Assembly (NCBI RefSeq): GCF_900102745.1
Contig: NZ_FMZF01000002.1
Coordinates: 62,001-126,000, forward strand
Length of the DNA: 64,000 bases
Direction: 5' to 3'
Source of the DNA: Geodermatophilus telluris
Lineage (GTDB): Bacteria; Actinomycetota; Actinomycetes; Mycobacteriales; Geodermatophilaceae
Shown: positions 35,969-44,771 of the stretch, piece by piece
Position numbering within the stretch: the first letter of the stretch is position 1
Layout of the letters: each line of letters starts with the position of its first letter
The notes under the pieces: generated by a model
What the model saw: only the letters and a program-made list of their open reading frames with translations
The model's database searches: none
What the model was told of the DNA's origin: nothing
Translations under genes and position numbers: made by a program

Positions 35969-37504
35969 GTGGCCGTACGCCCGCCGGACGAGACCGAGGT
36001 CGCCGCGCTGGCCTCCTCGTGGGGCATGAAGCCGGACGAGGCGGAGGTCGCCGCCTACACCCCGCTGGTGGCCGCGTTCCTCACCTCCTACGACGCGGTC
36101 GAGGAGTTGTACGCCGGCACCGCCCCCGAGGCACCCGCCGGCCGGTCCGGCTCCCGGCCCGACGACGCGGACAACCCGCTCGGGGCCTGGTACGTGCGCA
36201 CCGAGATCCGCGGCGCGGCCGACGGCCCCCTGGCCGGCCGCACGGTGGCGGTCAAGGACAACGTGGCGGTCGCCGGCGTCCCGATGATGAACGGCAGCCA
36301 CACGGTGGAGGGGTTCGTGCCCGCCCGGGACGCCACCGTGGTCACCCGCCTGCTCGAGGCCGGCGCCACCGTGACGGGCAAGTCCGTCTGCGAGGACCTC
36401 TGCTTCTCCGGCGGCAGCCACACCTCGGTCACCGGCCCGGTGCACAACCCCTGGGACCCCACCCGCACGACCGGCGGCAGCTCCAGCGGCAGCGCGGCGC
36501 TGGTCGCGGCGGGCGAGGTCGACCTGGCGCTGGGCGGGGACCAGGGCGGGTCGATCCGCATGCCGGCCGCCTTCTGCGGGATCGTCGGGCACAAGCCGAC
36601 CCACGGCCTGGTGCCCTACACCGGCGCCTTCCCGATCGAGACGACCCTCGACCACCTCGGCCCGATGACGCGCACGGTCGCCGACGCCGCGGCGGTGCTC
36701 GACGTCCTCGCCGGCCGGGACGGCGAGGACCCCCGGCAGCCGGCCGACCTGGCGCCCGACGGCTACGCCGCCGCCCTCGGCGGGGACGTGGCGGGGCTGC
36801 GGGTCGGCGTGGTGGCCCAGGGCTTCGGCTGGGAGGAGCTGTCCGAGGACGGCGTGGACGACACCGTGCGCGCGGCGGCCGGGCGGCTGCGCGAGCTGGG
36901 CGTGGAGGTGGTCGACGTCGACCTGCCGTGGCACCGGCACGCGCTGCACGTCTGGAACGTCATCGCCACCGACGGCGCGACCGTGCAGATGATCGAGGGC
37001 AACGGGTACGGCCACAACTGGGAGGGCCGCTACGACCCCGAGCTGGTCGCCCACTACGGCCGGCGGCGCCGGGAGACCACCGACCGCTGGTCGCCGACGG
37101 TCACCGCCGTCGCCCTGACCGGCCGCTGGTCGCTGGAGCGGGAGCAGGGCCGGCACTACGCGATGGCACAGAACCTGGCCGTCGAGGTCCGCCGGCACTA
37201 CGACGCCGCGCTGGCCGACGTCGACCTGCTGGTGATGCCCACCGTGCCGATGGTCGCCCGGCCGATCCCGGCGCCCGACGACCCGCTCGAGGTCCGGGTG
37301 TCGCGAGGCCTGGAGATGATCGTCAACTGCGCGCCGTTCGACGTCAGCGGGCACCCGGCCACCAGCGTCCCGGCGGGGCTGTCGGAGGGCCTCCCGGTCG
37401 GCATGATGCTGGTGGGCCGCCGGTTCGCCGACGCCACCTGCCTCCGGGTGGCGCACGCCTTCGAGCAGCTCGTCGGCGGCTTCCCGTCCCCGCCGGCCCG
37501 CTGA
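35969..37504 (+). CDS. Amidase signature family enzyme
   Basis: A 511-residue amidase-signature hydrolase. The Ser-cisSer-Lys triad is intact at K96 (VAVKDN), S171 (GGSSSG) and S195 (GGDQGGSIRMPA), with the same spacing (75 and 24) as fatty-acid amide hydrolase. The N-terminal ~65-residue helical extension (ASSWGMKPDEAEVAAYTPLV) is also seen in nitrile-pathway amidases. Substrate unknown. GTG 35969 follows AGGAGG by 5 nt. It ends 12 nt before the convergent TRIC gene. Confidence 0.92.
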   Translation: MAVRPPDETEVAALASSWGMKPDEAEVAAYTPLVAAFLTSYDAVEELYAGTAPEAPAGRSGSRPDDADNPLGAWYVRTEIRGAADGPLAGRTVAVKDNVAVAGVPMMNGSHTVEGFVPARDATVVTRLLEAGATVTGKSVCEDLCFSGGSHTSVTGPVHNPWDPTRTTGGSSSGSAALVAAGEVDLALGGDQGGSIRMPAAFCGIVGHKPTHGLVPYTGAFPIETTLDHLGPMTRTVADAAAVLDVLAGRDGEDPRQPADLAPDGYAAALGGDVAGLRVGVVAQGFGWEELSEDGVDDTVRAAAGRLRELGVEVVDVDLPWHRHALHVWNVIATDGATVQMIEGNGYGHNWEGRYDPELVAHYGRRRRETTDRWSPTVTAVALTGRWSLEREQGRHYAMAQNLAVEVRRHYDAALADVDLLVMPTVPMVARPIPAPDDPLEVRVSRGLEMIVNCAPFDVSGHPATSVPAGLSEGLPVGMMLVGRRFADATCLRVAHAFEQLVGGFPSPPAR

Positions 37505-37516
37505 GCGGCCCGCGCC

Positions 37517-38242
37517 TCAGCGGGTCCGGCGGCGCAGCCGCCGGCGTCCGTCGGGGCGTCCCGGGCGTGCGCGCGCCAGCCGGCTGCGGGCGCGCCCGGG
37601 CAGGTCGACGGCGACCGGCGCCTCCCAGCCGCGCCACACCGACAGCACCCGCAGCGTCGCCACCAGCACGATGACGACCAGCGCCACCGGGATCGGGGCG
37701 AGCCCGGCCGGGCCGGCGAGCACGGTGAGCGCGGTGGCCCCCAGCAGCGCGGCGACCGCGTTATACGGGCCCGGTTGCACGATGTCGGCCCGCTGCGCGA
37801 GCAGCACGTCGCGGATCACCGCGCCGCCCACGGCGGTCAGCGTGCCGATGAACACCACCGAGGCGCTGGGCAGTCCGGCGAGCTGGGCCTTCTGCGCGCC
37901 GATCACGGTGAACAGGCCGAGGGTGAGCGCGTCGAGGACCACCAGCAGGCGGGTCAGCCGCGACAGCCAGCCGGAGAAGTAGAAGGTCACCGCCGCGGTG
38001 ATGGCCACGGCGGGCAGGTAGCGCGGGTTCGTCAGCGCCACCGGCGGCCCGCCGGCCAGCAGCACGTCGCGGACCAGCCCGCCGCCGAGCCCGCCGGTGA
38101 CCGCCAGCAGCAGCACGCCGGAGACGGGGAACCCCTCGCGCGCGGCGAGCAGCCCGCCGGTGAGCGCGCCGACCACGATCGCGGCGAGGTCGACCACCGC
38201 CGGGACGGGCAGGGTCTCGGCGGCCGCGGCGAGGGTGCTCAC
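37517..38242 (-). CDS. TRIC (UPF0126) cation channel family protein
   Basis: A 241-residue membrane protein with two homologous three-TM repeats plus a seventh helix. Each repeat has the Gly-rich kinked motif GGxxRD: TGGLGGGLVRDVLLAGGPP and VGGAVIRDVLLAQ. Prokaryotic TRIC proteins form trimeric monovalent-cation channels; some UPF0126 members are annotated as glycine transporters. The basic C-terminal tail (RARSRLARARPGRPDGRRRLRRRTR in substance) is cytosolic. GTG 38242; divergent from the GGDEF-EAL gene. Confidence 0.88.
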   Translation of the reverse strand: MSTLAAAAETLPVPAVVDLAAIVVGALTGGLLAAREGFPVSGVLLLAVTGGLGGGLVRDVLLAGGPPVALTNPRYLPAVAITAAVTFYFSGWLSRLTRLLVVLDALTLGLFTVIGAQKAQLAGLPSASVVFIGTLTAVGGAVIRDVLLAQRADIVQPGPYNAVAALLGATALTVLAGPAGLAPIPVALVVIVLVATLRVLSVWRGWEAPVAVDLPGRARSRLARARPGRPDGRRRLRRRTR

Positions 38243-38346
38243 GAACGCCCATCCTCCCGCCCGGCCGTCCCGGACCCGCTCACCCGGGAGGGGGAGGCCG
38301 GCCGCGCCGGGGTGGACCGGCGGCCCGCGGTGGCCGATGGGGGCGC

Positions 38347-40344
38347 ATGAGCCGCACCGGGCGCCCCCGAGCCGGAGGGACCAGGCTGTTCGCCGCCTAC
38401 GCCGCGGCCAGCCTGGTGCCGGTGGTCGTGCTGGGTGCCGTGCTCGCCGCGGGCATCCGCCAGGACGCCGTCGACCGCGCGCTGGAGTACGGCCGCGCCC
38501 AGGCCGCCGTCGTCGAGGAGATGGCGATCGGCCCGGCGCTGCGCGGCCAGGACCTCGGCACCGGGCTCACCGAGGCCGAGCGCGAGCGGCTGTCGGCGGC
38601 CACCGACCTGGCCGTCTTCCGCGGGTCGATCCTGCGGCTGCGGCTGCGCGACTTCTCCGGCGCCGTGCTCTTCGCCGACGACGGCGCCGTGGGCCCGGTC
38701 GAGGCGCTGCCCGACTACCCCGCCGGCGAGGACGTCGTCCCGAGCACCGGGCCGGGCTTCGCCCTCGCCGCGGGCGGCGGCACCGACGTGGCGCTGCTCG
38801 ACCGCGACGGGCTGGCCGTGGGCCGGGTCATCCGGGTGCTGCAGCCCATCGTGGCCGACACCTCCGGGCGCTCGATCGGCGTGCTGGAGCTGCTGCTGCC
38901 CTACGACACCGTCGCCGCCGAGGTGGAGGCGGCCACCACCCGCACCTACTGGCGTCTCGGCGCCGGCCTCGGCGTGCTGTACCTGGTGATCGGCGCGATC
39001 AGCTGGTCGACCACCCGGCGGCTGCGCCGGCAGGCCGCGCAGGCCGAGCACGACGCGCTGCACGACCCGCTGACCGGGCTGGCCAACCGCGAGCTGTTCG
39101 CCCGCCGGGTGGACGCCGAGCTCCAGCGCGGCACCCCGGGCGCGGTCGTGCTCGTCGACCTCGACCGCTTCAAGGAGGTCAACGACACCCTCGGCCACCA
39201 CGCCGGCGACCAGCTGCTGCGCGAGGTGGGCGTCCGGCTGGCGGCGACCGTGCGGGCGGGGGACACCGTGGCCCGCCTGGGCGGCGACGAGTTCGGCCTG
39301 CTGCTGCCCGGCCTCGACGACCCCGCCGGTGCGCGGGAGCTCGTCGAGCGGGTCAGCGAGGCGCTGGCGGCCGAGGCCGTCGTCGACGGGGTCCCGCTCG
39401 CCGTGGAGGCCAGCTGCGGCATCGCCATGCACCCGGCCGACGCCGCCGACGTCGAGACGCTGATGACCTGCGCCGACGCGGCCATGTACCAGGGCAAGCG
39501 CGGCGCCAGCGGCATCGTCGTGTTCGACCGGCGGTCCACCGCCCCCTCGGCGCACTCCCCGGCGCTGCAGCTCGAGGCCCGCCGCGCCCTGGAGGACGGC
39601 GACCTGCGGCTGCACTACCAGCCGCAGGTGGACCTGGCCACCGGCCGCACCGTCGGCGTCGAGGCGCTGCTGCGCTGGCAGCACCCCCGCCGCGGGCTGC
39701 TCGGCCCCGGCGAGTTCCTGCCCGCGCTGGAGCAGTCCGGCGTCATGGGCGCGCTCACCGAGTGGGTGCTCCGGCAGGCGCTGGCCGACTGCGCCGCCTG
39801 GGTCGCCGCGGGCGAGGACTGGACCGTGTCGGTCAACGTCTCGGTGCGCAACCTGGAGGCGCCCGGCTTCGCCGCCACCGTGGCGCGGCTGGCCGCCGAG
39901 GCCGGGGTGCCGCCGTGGCGGCTGCACCTGGAGGTCACCGAGACCGCCCTGCCGGCCGACCTCGCCGCCGCGTCGGCGTGCCTGGCCGAGCTGGCCGCGC
40001 ACGGCTTCGGGGCGGCGCTCGACGACTTCGGCGTCGGCTTCGCCAGCCTCTCGCACCTGCGCTCCCTGGCGCTGACCGAGGTCAAGGTCGACCGCGCGTT
40101 CGTCACCGGCGTCGACGCGCACGCCGAGGACGCCGCCGTCGTCCGGTCCCTGGTCGAGCTCGCGCACGGCCTGGGCCTGTCGGTCTGCGCCGAGGGCGTG
40201 GAGACGCCCGAGGTCGCCGACTGGCTGCGCTCGGTCGGCTGCGACCGCGCCCAGGGCTGGCACTTCTCCCGGCCACTGCCGTGGCCGGAGCTCACCCGCG
40301 CGGCCGGCCTCGTGCCCGCGCTCCCCGTGGAGGTCCTCCCGTGA
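38347..40344 (+). CDS. Membrane-bound GGDEF-EAL protein coupled to a solute-binding lipoprotein
   Basis: A 665-residue c-di-GMP enzyme. TM1 ~15-37, an extracytoplasmic sensor of ~160 residues without a recognised fold, TM2 ~201-222, GGDEF (GGDEF at 312-316; inhibitory site RAGD five residues upstream) and EAL (E439 in VEALLRW). EVTET, DDFGVGF, KVDR and AEGVE are all intact, so both synthesis and hydrolysis are possible. Its stop overlaps the next gene's GTG by 4 nt. That gene encodes a secreted ligand-binding lipoprotein, suggesting that the two work together at the membrane. Confidence 0.92.
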   Translation: MSRTGRPRAGGTRLFAAYAAASLVPVVVLGAVLAAGIRQDAVDRALEYGRAQAAVVEEMAIGPALRGQDLGTGLTEAERERLSAATDLAVFRGSILRLRLRDFSGAVLFADDGAVGPVEALPDYPAGEDVVPSTGPGFALAAGGGTDVALLDRDGLAVGRVIRVLQPIVADTSGRSIGVLELLLPYDTVAAEVEAATTRTYWRLGAGLGVLYLVIGAISWSTTRRLRRQAAQAEHDALHDPLTGLANRELFARRVDAELQRGTPGAVVLVDLDRFKEVNDTLGHHAGDQLLREVGVRLAATVRAGDTVARLGGDEFGLLLPGLDDPAGARELVERVSEALAAEAVVDGVPLAVEASCGIAMHPADAADVETLMTCADAAMYQGKRGASGIVVFDRRSTAPSAHSPALQLEARRALEDGDLRLHYQPQVDLATGRTVGVEALLRWQHPRRGLLGPGEFLPALEQSGVMGALTEWVLRQALADCAAWVAAGEDWTVSVNVSVRNLEAPGFAATVARLAAEAGVPPWRLHLEVTETALPADLAAASACLAELAAHGFGAALDDFGVGFASLSHLRSLALTEVKVDRAFVTGVDAHAEDAAVVRSLVELAHGLGLSVCAEGVETPEVADWLRSVGCDRAQGWHFSRPLPWPELTRAAGLVPALPVEVLP

Positions 40345-41243
40345 CCCGCTCGACCCGTGCCCTCGCGGGCGCCGCCGTCCTCGCCGCCGTGCTGGTCACG
40401 GCCGGGTGCGACGGAGCCGACCACACCGCCGAGGCGGCGGGGCCGACCGTCGGCCTCGACGAGGCGCTGCACGCCGCGCTGCCCGAGGACGTGCGGGAGG
40501 CCGGCGTCCTCACCGTGGCCAACGACCCCTCGTACCCGCCCGCGTCGTCCTTCGGCCCCGACGGGCGCACGATCGTCGGCTTCGAGCCCGACCTGGGCGC
40601 GGCGCTGGGCGACCTGCTCGGCGTCGAGGTGCGCTTCGAGGCCTCGCCGTTCGACACCCTGCTCGACGACCTGGCCGCCGACCGGTTCGACCTGGTGATG
40701 AGCGCGGTCACCGACACCGCCGAGCGCGAGCAGCAGGCCGACTTCGTCAACTACTTCCGCGCCGGGTCCTCGATCGTCGTGGGCCGGGGCAACCCGCTGG
40801 GCATCCACGACCTGGCCGGGCTGTGCGGCCGCAGCGTGGCCGTCGAGGCCGGGACCGTGCAGGTGGGGCTGCTGGAGCGGGCGCAGGGGGCGTGTGCGCT
40901 GCGCATCGACGTCCGCGAGGTGGCCACCAACGACGACGCGCTGCTCGAGCTGCGCACCGGCCGCGCCGACGCCGTCGTCGCCGACTACCCGCCGGCGGTG
41001 TTCGTGACCACCGACCCGCGCACCCAGAACAGCTACCAGCTGGTCTCCGACACCCAGTACGAGCCGGGCCTGTACGGCATCGCCGTCGCCCCGGACCGCA
41101 CCGGGCTGCGCGACGTGCTCACCACCGCGCTGCAGCGGCTGGTCGACGACGGCGTCTACCAGGAGCTGCTCGACCGCTGGGAGGTCGGCCACGGCGCCGT
41201 CGACGCGGTGACCGTCAACGGCGCCCTGCCCACCACCGAGTGA
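40341..41243 (+). CDS. Orphan amino-acid-type solute-binding lipoprotein (SBP_bac_3)
   Basis: A 300-residue lipoprotein. Signal peptide with lipobox VTAGC (Cys ~23), then a family 3 periplasmic-binding-protein fold: GVLTVANDPSYPPASSFGP, IVGFEPDLGAALGDLLG, FDLVMSAVTDTAER, VAVEAGTVQVGLLE, YGIAVAPDRTGLRDVLTTALQRL. Such proteins bind polar amino acids. No permease or ATPase gene is adjacent. GTG 40341 overlaps the stop of the GGDEF-EAL gene (GTGA), so the two are translationally coupled. A role as the ligand sensor for that enzyme is inference, by analogy with SBPs that signal to receptors. Confidence 0.9.
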   Translation: MTRSTRALAGAAVLAAVLVTAGCDGADHTAEAAGPTVGLDEALHAALPEDVREAGVLTVANDPSYPPASSFGPDGRTIVGFEPDLGAALGDLLGVEVRFEASPFDTLLDDLAADRFDLVMSAVTDTAEREQQADFVNYFRAGSSIVVGRGNPLGIHDLAGLCGRSVAVEAGTVQVGLLERAQGACALRIDVREVATNDDALLELRTGRADAVVADYPPAVFVTTDPRTQNSYQLVSDTQYEPGLYGIAVAPDRTGLRDVLTTALQRLVDDGVYQELLDRWEVGHGAVDAVTVNGALPTTE

Positions 41244-41261
41244 CGCGTGTCGGGGCCGCTC

Positions 41262-41343
41262 GATGATCAGGGGACCTGGTCGTCGAGTGTCCGACCCGAC
41301 CGTGGGACGTCGGGTGGGACACGCTGCGGTGCGGGAGGACGTC
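41262..41343 (+). repeat. Intergenic repeat family, copy 5
   Basis: Decayed palindrome GATGATCAGGGGACCTGGTC, then hairpin GTCCGACCCGAC/GTCGGGTGGGAC and ACGCTGCGGTGCGGGAGGAC. It fills the gap between the SBP and GH2 genes. Confidence 0.8.
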
Positions 41344-41390
41344 GCCGGCCACGGGTGCGCCGACCGCGTCCCTCCGGTGAGGTGGACGGC

Positions 41391-43139
41391 GTGGCCCACC
41401 GCGACGACCCGACCGCCCACCCCCGCCCGCTGCTGCGCCGGCCGTGGACCTCGCTGGACGGCGACTGGGACTTCGCGGCCGACCCCGACCTGACCGCCAC
41501 CGCCGGCAGCGTCGCCCTCGACCGCACCGTCCGGGTGCCCTACGCCCCGGAGACCCCGGCCAGCGGCATCGGCTGGACCGGCCCGCTGCACCGCGCCTGG
41601 TACCGCCGCCCGCTGCCCGGCCGGCAGGGTGACCGCCGCACCGTCGTCGGCTTCGGCGCCGTCGACCGGGTTTGCGACGTCTGGGTCGGCGGTGCGCACG
41701 TCGTGCGGCACGAGGGCGGGTACACGCCGTTCCGGGTCGACGTCACCGACCACCTCGGCGACGGCGCCGACCTGCTCGTCCGGGCCGACGACGACCCCCG
41801 CGACCTCGAGGCGCCCCGCGGCAAGCAGGACTGGCGCGACGAGCCGCACGCGGTCTTCTACCCGCGCACCACCGGGATCTGGCGCACGCCGTGGCTGGAG
41901 CACGTGGCCCGCGAGCACGTGGCCGACGTCGTCTGGCGCGGCGACCCGCACACGATGCGCGTGCACGTCCGGGTGGAGCTGTCGGTCCCGGTGACCGGCG
42001 CCCGCCTGCACCTGCGGCTGCGCGCCGGCGGCCGGCTGCTCGCCGACGACTCGGTCCGGGTCGACGGCGCGGTCGTCGAGCGGACCCTGCCGGTCGGCGA
42101 CGGCGGCACCGACGACCGCTGGCACCTGACCTGGGAGCCGCGGCCCGACCCGGTGCTGCTCGACGCCGAGATGGCCCTGGTCCGCGACGACGGCGAGGTG
42201 CTCGACGAGGTGGCGAGCTACACGGCGCTGCGCTCGGTGGAGGTCGACGACGGCCACCTGCTGGTCAACGGCCGCCCGGTGCCGCTGCGGCTGGTGCTCG
42301 ACCAGGGCTACTGGCCGCACACCGGCGCCACCCCGCCCGACGTCGCCGCGCTGCGCCGCGACCTCGAGCTCACCCGGGCGCTGGGCTTCACCGGCGTCCG
42401 CAAGCACCAGAAGACCGAGGACCCGCGCTACCTCGCGCTGGCCGACCGCGCGGGCCTGCTCGTCTGGGCGGAGATGCCCTCGGCCTACCGCCCCGGCCCG
42501 ACGGCGGCGGCCCGGCTGCTGCGCGAGTGGGCCGAGGTCGTGGTCGCCCACCGCGGCCACCCGAGCGTGGTCGCCTGGGTGCCGCTCAACGAGTCGTGGG
42601 GCGTGCCGGAGGTCGCCGGCGACCGGGCCCAGCGCGGCCTGGTCACCGCACTCGCCGGTGTCGCCGACGCCCTCGACGGCACCCGGCCGGTGTCGGCGAA
42701 CGACGGCTGGGAGGCCCTCGGCGGGCAGCTGCTCGGTGTGCACGACTACGAGCAGGACCCGGCGGTGCTGGCCGCCCGCTACGCCACCGCGGCCGACCTC
42801 GAGCGGCTGGCCGGCGGACGGCGCCCCGACGGCCACCTGGCCGACCTCGACCGGGCGGGGGTGGCCGGCCGCGCCGTCGTGCTCTCGGAGTTCGGCGGCG
42901 TCGCCCTGCGCGCGCCGGGGGACGGCGGCTGGGGGTACGCCGACGCCCGCTCCCCGGAGGACCTGCTCGCCCGGTACCGCGACCAGTGGGCGGCGGTGCA
43001 CGCCAGCAGCGCGCTCGCGGGTGCCTGCTGGACGCAGCTCACCGACACCTACCAGGAGGTCAACGGCCTGCTCACCGCCGACCGGGTGCCCAAGTGCGAC
43101 GTCGCGGCGCTGCGGCGGGCCACCGTCGGCGAGGCCTGA
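41391..43139 (+). CDS. Glycoside hydrolase family 2 protein
   Basis: A 582-residue retaining glycosidase. The N-terminal sugar-binding jelly-roll (PLLRRPWTSLDGDWDF to GYTPFRVDVTDHL), an immunoglobulin-like middle domain and a TIM barrel are seen. The acid/base Glu is E401 in PLNESWG and the nucleophile E500 in LSEFGGV. VRKHQKTEDPRYLALADRAGLLVWAEMP is typical of GH2 beta-galactosidase/glucuronidase/mannosidase relatives; exact specificity is unclear. No signal peptide, so cytosolic. GTG 41391 follows GAGGTGG; GTG 41382 is an alternative. It precedes a peptide-type ABC importer that could feed it. Confidence 0.92.
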   Translation: MAHRDDPTAHPRPLLRRPWTSLDGDWDFAADPDLTATAGSVALDRTVRVPYAPETPASGIGWTGPLHRAWYRRPLPGRQGDRRTVVGFGAVDRVCDVWVGGAHVVRHEGGYTPFRVDVTDHLGDGADLLVRADDDPRDLEAPRGKQDWRDEPHAVFYPRTTGIWRTPWLEHVAREHVADVVWRGDPHTMRVHVRVELSVPVTGARLHLRLRAGGRLLADDSVRVDGAVVERTLPVGDGGTDDRWHLTWEPRPDPVLLDAEMALVRDDGEVLDEVASYTALRSVEVDDGHLLVNGRPVPLRLVLDQGYWPHTGATPPDVAALRRDLELTRALGFTGVRKHQKTEDPRYLALADRAGLLVWAEMPSAYRPGPTAAARLLREWAEVVVAHRGHPSVVAWVPLNESWGVPEVAGDRAQRGLVTALAGVADALDGTRPVSANDGWEALGGQLLGVHDYEQDPAVLAARYATAADLERLAGGRRPDGHLADLDRAGVAGRAVVLSEFGGVALRAPGDGGWGYADARSPEDLLARYRDQWAAVHASSALAGACWTQLTDTYQEVNGLLTADRVPKCDVAALRRATVGEA

Positions 43140-43244
43140 CCGGAGGGGTCACGGGCGCGCAACGATCACCGGCTCGACCTGCGGGACGGCGGCGTCCGGG
43201 CCAGGGTCGGCACCGACGACGCCGACGAGCTCCGGAGGTACCCC

Positions 43245-44771
43245 GTGCGCACGAACCGGCTCCTGCCCCTCGCCGCGGCCGCGGCCCTGGTCCTGACCGC
43301 CTGCGGGGGCGGCGGGGAGAGCGTGGACACCGGCGGCGGGGGCGGCGGCGGGGAGAACACCCTGGTCGCGGCCGTCAGCGCCGAGCCCGACCAGTTCGAC
43401 CCGCACGTCACCAACGCCTACGCGAGCTTCCAGGTGCTGGAGAACGTGTACGACACCCTCGTCGTCCCGTCCGCCGAGGACCTCACCATGCAGCCGAGCC
43501 TGGCCGAGTCGTGGACCACCAGCCCCGACCAGCTGAGCTGGACGTTCACCCTCCGCGACGGCGTGACCTTCCACGACGGCAGCGAGTTCGACTCCGCGGA
43601 CGTCGTCTACAGCTACCGGCGGATCATCGACGAGGAGCTGTCGAACGCCTACCGGTTCGCCACGGTCGCCGACGTGCAGGCCCCCGACCCGCGCACCGTC
43701 GTCATCACGCTGACCCGGCCGACGCCGAACCTGCTGGAGCTGATCGGCGCGTTCAAGGGCATGGCGATCGTCTCGGAGAACGCCGCCGACGAGTTCGACC
43801 TGCAGAGCGAGGCCAACGGCACCGGCCCGTTCCGGCTGGAGAGCTCCGACGCGAACGGCACCGTGCTCACCGCCTTCGAGGACTACTGGGGCGGCGCGCC
43901 GAGCATCGACGGCGTCGAGTTCCGCTACATCACCGAGGCCAGCTCGGCGCTGACGGCGCTGCGCAACGGCGAGGTGCAGTGGACCGACAACGTGCCGCCG
44001 CAGAACGTCGCCGACCTCGAGAGCGACGAGGAGGTCGAGCTCGGCTCGGTCACCAGCGTCGAGTACTTCTACATGTCCATGAACTACGCCGTCCCGCCGT
44101 TCGACAACCGGGACGTGCGGCGGGCGATCGCCACCGCGGTCGACCGGGACGAGGTCACCCAGGCCGCCCGCTTCGGCGCGGCGCAGACCAACCAGACGGC
44201 GATCCCCGAGGGCAGCCCGTTCTACCTGGACTACGCGCCGTTCACCCCCGACCAGGACGCCGCCCGCCAGCTGCTCGAGCAGGCCGGCGTGCAGACGCCG
44301 CTCACGATGGGGCTGATGGTCACCGACGAGTACCCCGAGACGGTGGCCGCCGCCCAGGTGATCGCCAGCCAGCTCGAGCCGATCGGCATCGACGTGGAGA
44401 TCCAGGAGGAGGACTTCGCCACCTGGCTGGACCGCCAGTCCCAGGGCGACTTCGACGCCTTCATGCTCAGCTGGATCGGCAACATCGACCCGGCCGACTT
44501 CTACGAGAACCAGCACCTGTCCACCGGCGGCAGCAACTACCAGGGGTACGCCAACCCGCAGGTCGACGACCTGCTCACCCGCGCCGCCACCGAGGTCGAC
44601 CAGGCCGCCCGCAAGGACCTCTACGACCAGGCCGCGCGGATCATCGTCGACGACGTGTCCTACCTGTACCTCTACAACCCCGACGAGGTGCAGGCCTGGG
44701 CGCCGGGGCTGACCGGCTACCAGGTGCGGGCCGACGCCGCGATCAACTTCGAGACGGTGGAGCTGCCCTGA
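43245..44771 (+). CDS. Peptide/oligosaccharide ABC importer, substrate-binding lipoprotein (SBP_bac_5)
   Basis: A 508-residue lipoprotein with lipobox LTAC (Cys20), then a Gly-rich linker and a family 5 binding-protein fold: SAEPDQFDPHVTNAYASFQVLENVYDTLV, LAESWTTSPDQLSWTFTLRDGVTFHDG, NGTGPFRLES, MSMNYAVPPFDNRDVRRAIATAVDR. It delivers peptides, nickel or oligosaccharides to the permease encoded just downstream. GTG 43245 follows GGAGGT by 6 nt. First gene of a five-gene cluster with 4-nt overlaps; a GH2 glycosidase lies upstream, which hints at glycosides. Confidence 0.93.
   Translation: MRTNRLLPLAAAAALVLTACGGGGESVDTGGGGGGGENTLVAAVSAEPDQFDPHVTNAYASFQVLENVYDTLVVPSAEDLTMQPSLAESWTTSPDQLSWTFTLRDGVTFHDGSEFDSADVVYSYRRIIDEELSNAYRFATVADVQAPDPRTVVITLTRPTPNLLELIGAFKGMAIVSENAADEFDLQSEANGTGPFRLESSDANGTVLTAFEDYWGGAPSIDGVEFRYITEASSALTALRNGEVQWTDNVPPQNVADLESDEEVELGSVTSVEYFYMSMNYAVPPFDNRDVRRAIATAVDRDEVTQAARFGAAQTNQTAIPEGSPFYLDYAPFTPDQDAARQLLEQAGVQTPLTMGLMVTDEYPETVAAAQVIASQLEPIGIDVEIQEEDFATWLDRQSQGDFDAFMLSWIGNIDPADFYENQHLSTGGSNYQGYANPQVDDLLTRAATEVDQAARKDLYDQAARIIVDDVSYLYLYNPDEVQAWAPGLTGYQVRADAAINFETVELP

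Noticed and set aside
40341..41243. SBP as part of the downstream peptide ABC importer
   Set aside because: It belongs to a different SBP family (3, not 5), is separated from the importer by a repeat and the GH2 gene, and the importer already has its own binding protein.
39615..43001. Long minus-strand open frame opposite the GGDEF-EAL, SBP and GH2 genes
   Set aside because: No recognisable motifs, no ribosome-binding site, crosses repeat copy 5 and three real genes; an antisense shadow.
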